A stretch of 64,000 nucleotides of DNA from Blautia sp. (GCA_023667395.1 JAMPAC010000007.1:1-64000); one strand, 5' to 3'; numbered from the stretch's first letter, positions 42,171 to 51,840 are shown. Notes: generated by a model from the letters alone, not told the origin. Numbers and translations: made by a program.

Positions 42171-43384
42171 CACAAAATGCCTCCCTGTATGTCTGTGACC
42201 GTTGCGCCGATCTGTCCGTCCTTCACCTGTATCCGTATTTTTTCTCCCACGGATACCTGCGAGATGGAGCGGATATTTTCACCCTTTTCACCCGTCATGT
42301 AGGCGTAACCGCTGCCCAGCTTCTCCAGAGGTGAAAGCCCTTTCAGCCGCTCCAGACAGATCATAAGCCTGTTCTTCCTGCTCTCCAGGATGCGCCCCAT
42401 CCGCCCCTGGAGCCTCTCCTCCATCTGCAGCGCCTGCATTTTCTGTTCCCGGATCCGGTTTTCCGGTGAAAACAGCTTCATGCGCAGCTGTGCCTGACGC
42501 AGCCGCATCCTCTTCTCCTCCAGCTTACGGCCCATAAGCCTGTCCATGGTATCCCTCAGGGACGCGAATTCCCTGAAAATATCCCTTACGTCCGCCACCG
42601 CCAGTTCCGCCGCCGCAGACGGCGTGGGGGCGCGCAGGTCGGACACAAAATCGATGATGGTGGTGTCCGTCTCATGACCCACCGCTGAAATAACGGGGAC
42701 GGAGCAGTCGAACACCGCCTGGGCCACCTCCCTCTCATTAAAAGCCCAGAGATCCTCGATGGAACCGCCGCCCCTGCCCACGATCATCACGTCCACGCCC
42801 AGCCGCTCCAGCCTGCGGATGCCGCTCACAATGCTGGGAACCGCCGCTTCCCCCTGGACAATGGCGGGGCAGAGGATGATCTGCACATAGGGATTCCGCC
42901 TGCGGGCAATCTGGATGATATCCCGCACTGCAGCGCCGGTATCCGCAGTAACCACCCCCAGGGTTTTGATGTACCGGGGGATGGGCTGCTTGTATTCCGC
43001 CGCGAACATGCCCTGCTCTTCCAGTTCCCGCTTCAGCTGCTCATACTTCTCATAAAGCTGCCCGCTGCCGTCCAGGGAAATCTGTTTCGCGTACAGCTGG
43101 TACTTTCCGTCCCGCTCATAGACGTCCACCGTGCCGCCCACGATCACCTGCTGGCCATCCGTCAGACGAAAAGAAAGACCCGCCCGGTTCCCTGCGAACA
43201 TGACGCAGCTGACGGTGCCCTTAGGGTCCTTTAAGGAAAAATAAATATGTCCCGACGTATGATATTTGCAGTTGCTGACCTCTCCTTTTACAAAAAGCCT
43301 CTGCAGCAGATAATCCTGCGTGAACATATTTTTGATATAGGAATTCAGTTGTCCTACCGTATATACGCTCCGAATATCAATCAC
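42170..43384 (-). CDS. xseA: Exodeoxyribonuclease VII large subunit
   Basis: The 404-residue protein starts with the OB-fold (TVGQLNSYIKNMFTQDYLLQ, GEVSNCKYHTSGHIYFSLKD) and has the catalytic domain motifs VVTADTGAAVRDI, VGRGGGSIEDLWAFNE and VGHETDTTIIDFVSDLRAPTPS. The GTG start overlaps the nusB stop. Confidence 0.95.
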   Translation of the reverse strand: MIDIRSVYTVGQLNSYIKNMFTQDYLLQRLFVKGEVSNCKYHTSGHIYFSLKDPKGTVSCVMFAGNRAGLSFRLTDGQQVIVGGTVDVYERDGKYQLYAKQISLDGSGQLYEKYEQLKRELEEQGMFAAEYKQPIPRYIKTLGVVTADTGAAVRDIIQIARRRNPYVQIILCPAIVQGEAAVPSIVSGIRRLERLGVDVMIVGRGGGSIEDLWAFNEREVAQAVFDCSVPVISAVGHETDTTIIDFVSDLRAPTPSAAAELAVADVRDIFREFASLRDTMDRLMGRKLEEKRMRLRQAQLRMKLFSPENRIREQKMQALQMEERLQGRMGRILESRKNRLMICLERLKGLSPLEKLGSGYAYMTGEKGENIRSISQVSVGEKIRIQVKDGQIGATVTDIQGGIL

Positions 43385-43787
43385 CCAATTTCACGATCTT
43401 TGCGAGGATCCCGTTGACAAAACTCCCGGCATTCTCCTGTCCGTATTTCTTGGCGATCTCCACCGCTTCGTTGATGGCCACACCGACGGGGATATCGTCG
43501 TCAAACAGCATCTCATAGACAGCCAGCCTGAGAACGGTCAGTTCCACTTTTCCCATACGGGCGGTGTCCCACCCCTCCGTGTTCTCGTCGATGATCCTGT
43601 CTATCTCCGGCAGCCTCTCACGGACAGCCTTTTCCCTCTCTTCAATGTAGGCGGCGTCCTTTTCCAGGGTGATCGCTTCATTGTCCTCCAGGAACAGCTT
43701 CTCCTGCTGCGGCATGTCCGCGGAATCGTGAAACTCCACACGGAATAGAAGCATGAAAACCTGTTCTCTCTGCTCGTGTCGTCCCAT
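43377..43787 (-). CDS. nusB: Transcription antitermination factor NusB
   Basis: NusB binds boxA in rRNA leaders with NusE/S10. The 136-residue protein begins GRHEQREQVFMLLFRVEF and ends with the typical GVAINEAVEIAKKYGQENAGSFVNGILAKI. It follows the Asp23 gene. Confidence 0.95.
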   Translation of the reverse strand: MGRHEQREQVFMLLFRVEFHDSADMPQQEKLFLEDNEAITLEKDAAYIEEREKAVRERLPEIDRIIDENTEGWDTARMGKVELTVLRLAVYEMLFDDDIPVGVAINEAVEIAKKYGQENAGSFVNGILAKIVKLGD

Positions 43788-43793
43788 TTGATC

Positions 43794-44171
43794 TTACCTT
43801 ACTTTCACACCTGCAATGCGGATATTGACGTCCGTACAGGTAAGGCCGGTCATGTTCTCAATGGCTGCCTTGACCTTGTTCTGGACTTTCTGGCAGGTGG
43901 CGGGAATATTGTAGCCATACTCCATGGTCAGCGCCAGATCCACGTTCACATTGCCATTCTGCACGTTCACCCTGACGCCCTTGGTCAGCTTCTTCATGCC
44001 TGCCCTGCTCATCAATTCATTGGTGATATTGCCCGCCATGGCGCTGACGCCCTCCACCTCCGTGGTGGCAAGGGAAGCGATCATGGCCACCACATCATCA
44101 GCGATCTGCACCACGCCGGTATTTTCCTCTTCTTTCAATACCACCGCACTCTTATCTATTTCTTTTTCCAT
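43794..44171 (-). CDS. Asp23/Gls24 family envelope stress protein
   Basis: The protein of 125 residues has the Asp23 core GVVQIADDVVAMIASLATTEVEGVSAMAG and VNVQNGNVNVDLALTMEYGYNIPATCQKVQNKVKAAIENMTGL. In staphylococci Asp23 lies under the membrane and affects the cell-wall stress response. The start is uncertain: the ATG at 44171 is taken, while a frame open further upstream to 44228 has no clear signal. It usually stands before nusB in Clostridia, as here. Confidence 0.88.
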   Translation of the reverse strand: MEKEIDKSAVVLKEEENTGVVQIADDVVAMIASLATTEVEGVSAMAGNITNELMSRAGMKKLTKGVRVNVQNGNVNVDLALTMEYGYNIPATCQKVQNKVKAAIENMTGLTCTDVNIRIAGVKVR

Positions 44172-44239
44172 ACAGATAACCATACCTTTCCGTACTCTGC
44201 GGCCCCGGACCGCAGGCACAATCTTCATTACTGTTTAGT

Positions 44240-44320
44240 ATACCATGCTTCTGTGCGCTTCAGCGCACACTCAATTCAGAAGTTGACACAATGTCCTTCC
44301 GTGTCAACATTATACCATAT
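44240..44320. repeat. Two-hairpin intergenic repeat, copy 2
   Basis: Minus-strand reading: GGTATAATG, then TTGACAC/GTGTCAA arms, then GTGTGCGC/GCGCAC arms. Bases 44276-44295 are identical to 9284-9303. TATAAT in the repeat could also act as a -10 box for the Asp23 gene. Confidence 0.6.
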
Positions 44321-44323
44321 CCT

Positions 44324-45583
44324 CTACTCATTTGTCACCCAAAATGTCAGGGAAAGCTGATTGTCGTTTTGCGCATACGCCACTTTTCCGTCTTTTTCCG
44401 GCAGATAATCGAAAATCTCCCGTCCGAAGATCATGGCGGAGATCATCTCCTGATAGCATTCCCCGTCCGCGCATTTCACGGCCACATCCGTTCTTCCCTG
44501 CTCCGCAGCCTTTCTGAACACCTCCGCCATCTGTTCTTTATCATACTGCTGGAAAAAGGCGCCCTCCTGTACATAGTAATTGTTTTCCGTGGCGTCGCAC
44601 AGGGGCATGGGCAGCAGTCCGCTGAAAGCGTGGGTCCGGGTCAGTTCCGCAGTCGTCACGCAGAGATAGTCGTAATTGATCTCCGGTATGCCATAGCCCG
44701 GCGCTTCCTCCCCTCCGCCGCAAAGCTGGTAGGAAGCGTCGCCCCAGGTGGCGTCCACATAGTAATAACCGTCCTCCAGCTTCACCAGGTTCCAGGCGTG
44801 CATCTCGCCCGTATCCACCGTTCCCTGTACCAGGGTGCATTCTATGCCCATCCTTTCCAGCAGATACTGGAAAGCCTTGGCGTAACCCTGGCAGACCGAA
44901 GCGTGATTGACAAACACGGAATAGATATTCTGGTCGTCCGGGGCGTCCAGCCGGTACTCCGTATCCCGGATCAGCGTCTCATAGACGGATTTTACTTTCT
45001 CATAATCGGAGGCATCCTCCGGGATCCGGGCAAGGATCCCGTCCGCCGCCGCTTCGATCTCAACCCTGCGTTCCGCCGCCGTGTCATAGTCCATGGAATA
45101 GCTTCCCGAGAACACGATGGACGTGGTCTGATCGCCCCGGGTGTATTTCACATAGGAATATCCCTCCACGTAAAAAAGTTCCGGATGGTCATTCAGCACA
45201 TACTGGAAAATCCTGTCCACATCCGAATCGTCCAGGCCGCTTCTCAGGCAGACGCCGGAAATCTTCCGATCCACCCCAAACGTCCCCAGGATCTCCTCGA
45301 TATCCCGGTACCACACCCTCTCCATATCCGTCAGGCTGTTATAGGCATAGACGGAGGCGGTCGGAGACAGAAAAGAATCGGAGGATTCTTCCTGCTCCTC
45401 CGGCAGGCTTTCGGCTTCCGGCTCCTCTTTCGTCCGCTTTTCTTTTGAGGAAGCTTCCGCTGCGGCTATGGCGTAATCCCCGGAAACTTTCTCCGGAGGA
45501 TTCTCCTGTCCACAGCCACACAACACAAGACTCAGCAAAATGCCTGAAAGAAATATCCTCGCCTGTCTCCCTGTTTCCAACAC
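44324..45583 (-). CDS. Transglutaminase-like lipoprotein
   Basis: From the GTG at 45583 (GGAGG five bases before it) the product is about 419 residues with a short signal peptide and a lipobox-like VLCGC. The transglutaminase-like core is complete: Cys in SVCQGYAKAFQYLLERMG, His in HAWNLVKLEDGYYYVD and Asp in the following ATWGD. Such exported proteins act on cell-wall or spore proteins or as proteases. A second gene of this type, without a lipobox, stands at 54-55.6 kb beyond spoIIIA. Alternative starts (ATG at 45595) have poorer spacing. Confidence 0.8.
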   Translation of the reverse strand: MLETGRQARIFLSGILLSLVLCGCGQENPPEKVSGDYAIAAAEASSKEKRTKEEPEAESLPEEQEESSDSFLSPTASVYAYNSLTDMERVWYRDIEEILGTFGVDRKISGVCLRSGLDDSDVDRIFQYVLNDHPELFYVEGYSYVKYTRGDQTTSIVFSGSYSMDYDTAAERRVEIEAAADGILARIPEDASDYEKVKSVYETLIRDTEYRLDAPDDQNIYSVFVNHASVCQGYAKAFQYLLERMGIECTLVQGTVDTGEMHAWNLVKLEDGYYYVDATWGDASYQLCGGGEEAPGYGIPEINYDYLCVTTAELTRTHAFSGLLPMPLCDATENNYYVQEGAFFQQYDKEQMAEVFRKAAEQGRTDVAVKCADGECYQEMISAMIFGREIFDYLPEKDGKVAYAQNDNQLSLTFWVTNE

Positions 45584-45607
45584 ACCAACCTCCATGTGGA
45601 TCTGTCC
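45581..45607 (-). repeat. Leader repeat shared with the peptide-binding gene
   Basis: The bases around this start (plus strand ACACCAACCTCCATGTGG) align with 3990-4022 before the peptide-binding gene and with 12457-12472 before oppD (CATACTAACCTCCATG). In all three it places GGrGGTTrGT directly before the start codon. Confidence 0.5.
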
Positions 45608-45649
45608 GCATTTTGTCTTCCGACAACACAAGCCGCCAATGGGAAAATG

Positions 45650-47245
45650 TCAGTTACGGCTGAATTCCGCCAACACCAGCCCCTTATTGCGGTCCAGCGT
45701 CATTCCCACGCTCCAGGCGTTGACGAACAGGAGCAGCGGGTTTCCTTTCATATCCTTGACCTTCTTCATGTCCGAGGTTCCGGTCAGCTTCTCCAGATCC
45801 ACCTCGTCCTTATTCTCGATCCACCGGATATGCTCATAGGGCAGGTTCTCCAGGCGGATTTCCACATTGTATTCGTTTTCCAGACGGTATTTCAGCACGT
45901 CGAACTGGAGCACGCCCACCACGCCCACGATGATCTCCTCCAGACCCGTGTTGAACTCCTGGAAGATCTGGATGGCGCCCTCCTGGGCGATCTGCTGGAT
46001 CCCTTTCACAAACTGCTTCCTCTTCATGGTATCCAGCTGGCGCACCCTGGCAAAATGCTCCGGGGCAAAGGTGGGGATGCCCTCGTACTGGAACTTTTCC
46101 CTGGGCATACAGAGCGTGTCCCCGATGGAAAAGATACCCGGGTCGAACACGCCGATGATATCTCCCGCGTATGCTTCGCTTAAGACCTTTCTCTCGTCCG
46201 CCATGATCTGCTGGGGCTGGGAAAGGCGCATCACCTTATTCCCCTGCACATGGCGCACCTCCATCTGGGCATCGAACTTCCCGGAACAGATCCGCATGAA
46301 AGCGATCCTGTCCCTGTGGGCCTTGTTCATATTGGCCTGTATCTTGAACACAAAGGCGCTGAACCCATTCTCCGCAGGGTCGATGAGCCCGGTATCCGCC
46401 CTCCTGGGCAGGGGCGCGGTAGCCATGGTTAAAAAATGCTTCAGGAAAATCTCCACGCCGAAATTGGTCAAAGCGGAGCCGAAACAGACGGGGGTCAGCT
46501 TTCCCGCCCGCACCTCGCTTAAGTCAAACTCCGCGCTGGCGCCGTCCAGCAGTTCCACTTCCTCCAGCAGCTTGTCCGCCGCCTCAGCGCCGATCAGTTC
46601 CCGCAGCCGTGCCTCGTCCCGGACGGGAATCTCCGTGGCTGTGCCCTCTTTCGTCCCCTTTTCCGTGTCAGAATAGGAGATCACACACTTTTTCTCCCTG
46701 TCGTAGACTCCCTTGAAGCCCTTGCCGGAACCGATGGGCCAGTTGACGGGACAGGTGGCGATGCCAAGTTCCTTCTCGATCTCGTCCAGCAGGTCAAAGG
46801 TGTCGTTGGCGTCCCTGTCCAGCTTGTTGATAAAGGTAAAAATGGGAATCCCCCTCATGCCGCAGACCTTGAACAGCTTCCTGGTCTGGGCCTCCACTCC
46901 CTTGGACGCGTCAATGACCATGACTGCGGAATCCGCCGCCATCAGGGTGCGGTAAGTATCCTCGGAGAAGTCCTGGTGCCCCGGCGTGTCCAAAATGTTG
47001 ATACAATAACCGTCATACTCAAACTGCAGCACGGAGGAGGTGACGGAAATACCCCTCTCCTTCTCGATCTCCATCCAGTCGGACACGGCGTGTCTGGCCG
47101 TGGCCTTGCCCTTGACGCTTCCCGCCAGGTTGATGGCTCCCCCGTAAAGCAGGAATTTCTCGGTCAGGGTGGTCTTGCCCGCGTCGGGGTGGGAAATAAT
47201 GGCAAAAGTCCGGCGGCGGTTGATTTCTTCTGTATAATTGCTCAT
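45650..47245 (-). CDS. prfC: Peptide chain release factor 3
   Basis: RF3 is the GTPase that releases RF1/RF2 after termination. The 531-residue protein has the G1 motif SHPDAGKTTLTEK, the switch region RGISVTSSV, DTPGHQDF and NKLDRD, and RF3-specific C-terminal sequence. It stands alone between deoB and the transglutaminase lipoprotein gene. Confidence 0.95.
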   Translation of the reverse strand: MSNYTEEINRRRTFAIISHPDAGKTTLTEKFLLYGGAINLAGSVKGKATARHAVSDWMEIEKERGISVTSSVLQFEYDGYCINILDTPGHQDFSEDTYRTLMAADSAVMVIDASKGVEAQTRKLFKVCGMRGIPIFTFINKLDRDANDTFDLLDEIEKELGIATCPVNWPIGSGKGFKGVYDREKKCVISYSDTEKGTKEGTATEIPVRDEARLRELIGAEAADKLLEEVELLDGASAEFDLSEVRAGKLTPVCFGSALTNFGVEIFLKHFLTMATAPLPRRADTGLIDPAENGFSAFVFKIQANMNKAHRDRIAFMRICSGKFDAQMEVRHVQGNKVMRLSQPQQIMADERKVLSEAYAGDIIGVFDPGIFSIGDTLCMPREKFQYEGIPTFAPEHFARVRQLDTMKRKQFVKGIQQIAQEGAIQIFQEFNTGLEEIIVGVVGVLQFDVLKYRLENEYNVEIRLENLPYEHIRWIENKDEVDLEKLTGTSDMKKVKDMKGNPLLLFVNAWSVGMTLDRNKGLVLAEFSRN

Positions 47246-47342
47246 GGGTTACAATCCTCCATCTAATCTCTGATTTCCTGTTACGCGCAAATTCCTATTC
47301 GCCTGCCCTGGGCTTTGCTTCCGGGCAGGGTTTCCTGTCCCG

Positions 47343-48515
47343 TCAGGTCGGACTGCTTCCGAATTTTGGCGTAATACCGAAACATTGTAACACAGTCTCC
47401 CCAATTTTGGCAAATGTATCCAGTGTTCCGAGGTTTTCCGGCGCAAAATGCCGTTTGGAGGGCGCATACATGAGGAAAGGCACATATTCCCTGGTGTGGT
47501 CCGTGGTCGCCGTATAGGCCGGATCGCAGCCGTGATCCGCAGTGATCATCAGGATGTCGTCCTCACGCATCTTTCCCATGATCCCGGGCAGTTTCCCGTC
47601 AAAATAACTCAGCGCTTTCGCGTAGCCGTCCACGTCCCGTCTGTGTCCGTACAGCATATCAAAGTCCACCAGGTTCACAAAACAGAGTCCCTCAAAATCC
47701 TTATCCAGATACTCCAATGTCCGCCGGATCCCCTCCTCGTTGCCGCCGGTGGGCACAGCTTCCGTGATCCCTTTTCCCGCGAAGATATCCCTGATCTTCC
47801 CCACGGCGATCACGTCCTTCCCCGCTTCCTTTAACTGATCCAGCATGGTCACGGCGGGCGGCTCCATGGAATAGTCATGGCGGCGGGGCGTCCTCACGAA
47901 ATTTCCCGCCTCCCCTGTAAAAGGCCGGGCGATCACCCTGCCCACGCCGTGCCTGCCCTGGAGGATCTTCCGGGCAGTCTCACAGTACTGATAAAGCTGC
48001 TCCACCGGAACCACATCCTCATGGGCCGCGATCTGGAACACGCTGTCTGCGGAGGTATAGACGATCAGGTCTCCCGTCCGCATATGTTCCTCCCCATAGT
48101 CGGCGATTACTTTCGTGCCGGAATAAGGCCGGTTGCAGAGCACTCCCCTGCCCGTCTGTTTCCGGAAAGGCTCCAGCACCTCCTGGGGAAATCCCTCCGG
48201 GTAAGTGGGCAGCGGCTCGGGGGAATACACTCCCGCAATCTCCCAATGGCCGATGGTGGTGTCCTTGCCCCTGGAGGCTTCCCTGACGCGGGCGATGGCA
48301 GCCCTGTGCTTCCCCGCCCCCATGGGCTCGCCCACGGTGACGCCCTGGATATCAAACAGTCCCAGTTCCCTCAGATTCGGGACATGGAAAAAAGGACTGG
48401 CGGACACGCTCCTTAAGGTATTCACATCCACATCCCCATAAGAAGCCGCGTCCTCCATGGCCCCGATCCCCAAACTGTCCAGTACGATCAAAAATACTCT
48501 CTTCATGTAACTCAT
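47343..48515 (-). CDS. deoB: Phosphopentomutase
   Basis: DeoB interconverts (deoxy)ribose 1- and 5-phosphates in nucleoside salvage. The 390-residue enzyme of the alkaline-phosphatase fold shows the N-terminal metal site VLDSLGIGAMEDA and the C-terminal TADHGCDP and TTDHTREYVP. The start may be the second ATG (48506, MKRVFLIVLD), the usual DeoB N-terminus. No other nucleoside genes are adjacent. Confidence 0.95.
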   Translation of the reverse strand: MSYMKRVFLIVLDSLGIGAMEDAASYGDVDVNTLRSVSASPFFHVPNLRELGLFDIQGVTVGEPMGAGKHRAAIARVREASRGKDTTIGHWEIAGVYSPEPLPTYPEGFPQEVLEPFRKQTGRGVLCNRPYSGTKVIADYGEEHMRTGDLIVYTSADSVFQIAAHEDVVPVEQLYQYCETARKILQGRHGVGRVIARPFTGEAGNFVRTPRRHDYSMEPPAVTMLDQLKEAGKDVIAVGKIRDIFAGKGITEAVPTGGNEEGIRRTLEYLDKDFEGLCFVNLVDFDMLYGHRRDVDGYAKALSYFDGKLPGIMGKMREDDILMITADHGCDPAYTATTDHTREYVPFLMYAPSKRHFAPENLGTLDTFAKIGETVLQCFGITPKFGSSPT

Positions 48516-48582
48516 AATCCTTTCACGGTCTTTGGCCTTTACGGACAGTATACCATATTATTTATGTAATTTATACCCAAAT

Positions 48583-49386
48583 TTACTGCACCACAGTACT
48601 TATGATGATATTTTCCGCCGGGACTTCCGTCTTTCTCTTTACGATATCTTCTATCTGCGCCCTCATCACATCATCCAGTTCCGCCGCGTTCACTACCACG
48701 TCCACTGCGTTGCCGTTGATGCTTACCACAACATCCTTGAATCCCTTTGCTTCCAGCAGGATCTCCGCAGCCGCTTCCTTTTCCGCGATGGCGGTCATCT
48801 GTACCATGGTATCCACCGCCTCCTGCTTCTGGGCGTCGGTCAGGCCTTCGCTGCTGATGATCTCCAGAAGGGTCTCCTTATTCCTGGCCCTGGTCTGTTC
48901 CTTTAAAAGCTTTGCGTCGGAAAGGACTGTCACGCCGTTGGTGGATGTGAACACGGCTTCGCCGGGAACCTCATCCTCATCGGGCGTCGCCCCGGTCACC
49001 TGATCCGTCCCGGCGGTCTGCGCTTCGGCCAGTTCCGTCCCGGCTGTCTGGTCTTCCGCCGCATTTTCCATTCCTATGATCTCCATCCCGTCCTCCAGGT
49101 AATCTTCCACGATGATGTCCACGTCAGAGTCCAGACTCTCGATTTCCGTCAGTCCCTCCATCAGCAGATCCTCCTCGGAAAGATCCAGAAGTCCGTCCGC
49201 CGTGTAATTCTCCGTGATGATGCCGCCGGAATCCACTGCGCTGGCGCCTCCGGCGCTGGCATCCCCCTCCGTGGTAAGATATTCCTCCTCCAGTCCTGTA
49301 CCCGCAAACTGCAGATAGCCTGCAATGGCGATCATAATGGCAAGTGCGGTGATCATAAGCTGATTTTTTTTGATTAGGTTTTTCAC
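48583..49386 (-). CDS. spoIIIAH: Stage III sporulation protein AH
   Basis: SpoIIIAH is the mother-cell half of the AH-Q channel joining mother cell and forespore. The 267-residue protein has an N-terminal membrane helix (LMITALAIMIAIAGYLQF), a long acidic linker with an internal repeat of the type QTAGTELAEAQTAGTD, and the C-terminal ring-building domain (KEAAAEILLEAKGFKDVVVSI, then VDVVVNAAELDDVMRAQI). The linker is longer than in Bacillus. It ends the spoIIIA operon. Confidence 0.93.
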   Translation of the reverse strand: MKNLIKKNQLMITALAIMIAIAGYLQFAGTGLEEEYLTTEGDASAGGASAVDSGGIITENYTADGLLDLSEEDLLMEGLTEIESLDSDVDIIVEDYLEDGMEIIGMENAAEDQTAGTELAEAQTAGTDQVTGATPDEDEVPGEAVFTSTNGVTVLSDAKLLKEQTRARNKETLLEIISSEGLTDAQKQEAVDTMVQMTAIAEKEAAAEILLEAKGFKDVVVSINGNAVDVVVNAAELDDVMRAQIEDIVKRKTEVPAENIIISTVVQ

Positions 49387-49456
49387 TTCTTTCTCCTTTT
49401 TTGCGATTTACTACTTCATTGTATGAGCCTTTCCACAGATATATGCTACCTGTATG

Positions 49457-50092
49457 CTACTCTGCAGGCTCCATTTTTACCACTTTTACTTTATGCGCCT
49501 CCACCCCGAACAGTGTCTGTACCAACTCCACAATGGTGCGGTTTATGGTCCCGCTCCCTGCCCCTTCCGCGACCACCACCACGCCCTCGACCTGGGGCGG
49601 CAGTGTCTTGATCACATAGGGCTCGCTGACGCTTCCGTCCGTCCTGTAAACCGTGTTGTCCTGCGACTCCAGCTGGTTCACGGAGCGGTTTCCCCCCTGG
49701 GCGTCATTCTCGTTGGTGGAGGAGCGGAGAAAGGGCTGCTCTTTCTCCACCACCAATTCCCGGGAGGATTTCAGGGTGATCATGACGCGCACTTTCCCCA
49801 CGCCCTCCATCCCGGTCAGGATTTCCCGCAGCCGCTGTTCCAGCTGCGCGGCGTATTCCTGGTCTGTATCCACAGGTTCCGCGTCTGTAGCTGCTGTGCC
49901 GTTATTTTCAGGATCCCTGTCGGGCGCTTCTCCCGCCTGGGGGGGATCCGTTTTCGTTTCCCCGTTATCCTTTGTGGGCAGTGCGATAATGACCAGCAGT
50001 ACCCCCGCCAGGATCAGGATGATGAGATTGTCCTTTTTGAACCACTTTTTGAAATCTGTGTTTTTGCGCCATTTTTCCAGAAAATTAATCAT
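49457..50092 (-). CDS. spoIIIAG: Stage III sporulation protein AG
   Basis: The product is 211 residues from the ATG preceded by AGGAGT. It has a membrane helix near residues 23-41 (LIILILAGVLLVIIALP) and the ring-building motif domain (LREILTGMEGVGKVRVMITL, VEGVVVVAEGAGSG). SpoIIIAG forms the large ring of the feeding-tube-like complex between the two membranes. Confidence 0.93.
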   Translation of the reverse strand: MINFLEKWRKNTDFKKWFKKDNLIILILAGVLLVIIALPTKDNGETKTDPPQAGEAPDRDPENNGTAATDAEPVDTDQEYAAQLEQRLREILTGMEGVGKVRVMITLKSSRELVVEKEQPFLRSSTNENDAQGGNRSVNQLESQDNTVYRTDGSVSEPYVIKTLPPQVEGVVVVAEGAGSGTINRTIVELVQTLFGVEAHKVKVVKMEPAE

Positions 50093-50145
50093 ATTTACTC
50101 CTATTTTATTCCAGTGCCGTCTCTGCACTGCAACGCCCTTTGCGG

Positions 50146-50189
50146 GGGAGCAATTTTCATCTGCAAAGAACGCATCTGAAAATTCTCCC
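50146..50189 (-). other. Hairpin between spoIIIAF and spoIIIAG
   Basis: GGGAG(c)AATTTTCA and TGAAAATT(c)TCCC form a 13-pair stem with one internal mismatch. It lies in the 127-base gap and may tune expression of the last two operon genes or stabilise the upstream mRNA. Confidence 0.55.
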
Positions 50190-50219
50190 AGGCGTTTCCG
50201 TTCCGAGACTGTTCTTTAT

Positions 50220-50759
50220 TCAATCGCCGTTTACGGCAATTTGTTCCGGTCTCTCCACTTCAACGCCCGGGATCTGCACCCTGATTTCCTCCACCTGGAT
50301 CTGGTCGATCTGCACGGTATCGTCCGCCATGCCGATTTCCGCATCGTCGGTTTTCACGCCGCCAGTTTCTGTGCCGCTGGTGTCCGCGCCGCCAATCTCC
50401 GCACCGCCGGTTTCCTGCCCTGCCTCCGCCTGGGCGGCCTGAGCCTCTTCCACGCGCCTGCGGATCTCCTCCAGCGTCATCTGCTCCAGCAGGGCGTCCG
50501 CCTCCTGCGCCCGGCTCTCCGCCGCCCGCATTTCCGTCTCCAGTCCCTCCAGAAAGGCCTGGGAAGTGATCGCGGTCTCTCCGCCGTCCCCATGGAACAG
50601 AAACCTGCTGATGGGGAGGAACAGCTGGATCAGCACCATGGCGCTGACCAGAAGCTTTAAATATTTTTCATAGGCCTCCTGGGGGCGGAAATGAACCACC
50701 GCCTGGGCGCAGATCATAAAAATGCCTATCCGGCAAATGGTTTGAAATAAATGAGTCAT
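50220..50759 (-). CDS. spoIIIAF: Stage III sporulation protein AF
   Basis: The protein has two N-terminal membrane helices (TICRIGIFMICAQAVVHF, LLVSAMVLIQLFLPISRFLF) and a long charged C-terminal part with an Ala/Glu/Thr/Gly-rich repeat (GGAEIGGADTSGTETGG). It is part of the membrane complex of the A-Q channel. Its repeat tail is longer and less conserved than the rest. Confidence 0.9.
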   Translation of the reverse strand: MTHLFQTICRIGIFMICAQAVVHFRPQEAYEKYLKLLVSAMVLIQLFLPISRFLFHGDGGETAITSQAFLEGLETEMRAAESRAQEADALLEQMTLEEIRRRVEEAQAAQAEAGQETGGAEIGGADTSGTETGGVKTDDAEIGMADDTVQIDQIQVEEIRVQIPGVEVERPEQIAVNGD

Positions 50760-50784
50760 ATTAGGCTTCCGTTCCGAGACTGAT

Positions 50785-51840
50785 TTAAAATTTTCTGAGG
50801 GAGGCGGTGCATACGGCTATGGCGATCAGGAAGAGGAGCATCGCCGTTCCCGCAGTCCGCAGCAGCAGCAGGGCCCCGTCCCCGGTGCGGTTGGCGCAGG
50901 CGGTGATCCGCTTGTCGCTGACGATCTCCATGAAGGCGGCGGCGCATTTTAAGATAAACGCGATCATGGCGATCTTAAACAGGGGCGCCGCGCACAGCAG
51001 AAGCAGCAGAAGCAGCAGCACCACCCCGATGCTGTTCTTCAGTATCATGGCCGACCCCAGCACCAGTTCCACCGCCCCGTCGGCCAAGTTGCCCACTCCC
51101 GGCAGGGAGGACAGCGCCTTTTGCAGCGCCGAGGATTTGGCGGAATCCACCAGGGGCGTGATCAGCGCCTGAAAAAAGCTGATCCCCGTGACGACGCCAA
51201 TGGCCGCCTTCAGGATCCAGCCCACCACTTTCCCCAGAAGATCAATCAGCAGGGTCAACTTTTCCTCCGCCCAGATGCCGTTGATCATGGACAGCATGAC
51301 ATAGCTGTAGATCAGGGGCAGGAGCGCGCTCATCAGGATATACTCCACCCCGTAGATGACCAGGAGCATCATCTGATAGGAAGCCCCCGCCGTAACCGCT
51401 CCCGCCGCCACCCCCACGGAGATCAGGTAGGCGGGCACCAGCAGCTTCACGAACAGGATCACGTTCTCCATGGTTTCCTCCGCCACCTGCGCCGCCTGGG
51501 AGAAGCTTCCCAGCAGAACCGCCGAGAACAGCAGGTACATGAAATAAAAACTGATGTCCGCCACCTGATGCCTGTCGAATATTTCCACAAAGTGATTCAT
51601 CAGCGACGAAAGGATCCCCAGGATCAACAGCCACACCAGGATATTTTTCATGCCGGAAAACTGCGCCTGGATCCCCGCAATGCTTCCCGTAAACAATTCC
51701 GTAAGCGCCCCCAGGATATCGCCGGATATCACTTTCCCGAGAAGCTGTTCCAGGGACAGGCTTTTCTGGGGGAACAGCTCGTTCATGCCCTCCTGCAGCC
51801 TGTCCAGCCCGTAATCCTGCCATACGACGCTCAAATCCAT
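50785..51840 (-). CDS. spoIIIAE: Stage III sporulation protein AE
   Basis: A 351-residue polytopic membrane protein with about eight helices, from IQAQFSGMKNILVWLLILGIL onwards, and typical SpoIIIAE segments such as KSSALQKALSSLPGVGNLADGAVEL. It lacks the longer N-terminal signal region seen in some Bacillus homologues. It is thought to form the membrane export part of the channel. Confidence 0.92.
   Translation of the reverse strand: MDLSVVWQDYGLDRLQEGMNELFPQKSLSLEQLLGKVISGDILGALTELFTGSIAGIQAQFSGMKNILVWLLILGILSSLMNHFVEIFDRHQVADISFYFMYLLFSAVLLGSFSQAAQVAEETMENVILFVKLLVPAYLISVGVAAGAVTAGASYQMMLLVIYGVEYILMSALLPLIYSYVMLSMINGIWAEEKLTLLIDLLGKVVGWILKAAIGVVTGISFFQALITPLVDSAKSSALQKALSSLPGVGNLADGAVELVLGSAMILKNSIGVVLLLLLLLLCAAPLFKIAMIAFILKCAAAFMEIVSDKRITACANRTGDGALLLLRTAGTAMLLFLIAIAVCTASLRKF

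Noticed and set aside
47249..47485. A 78-codon frame at the end of deoB
   Set aside because: It lies in another frame of the well-supported deoB gene and the short spacer, with no ribosome binding site.
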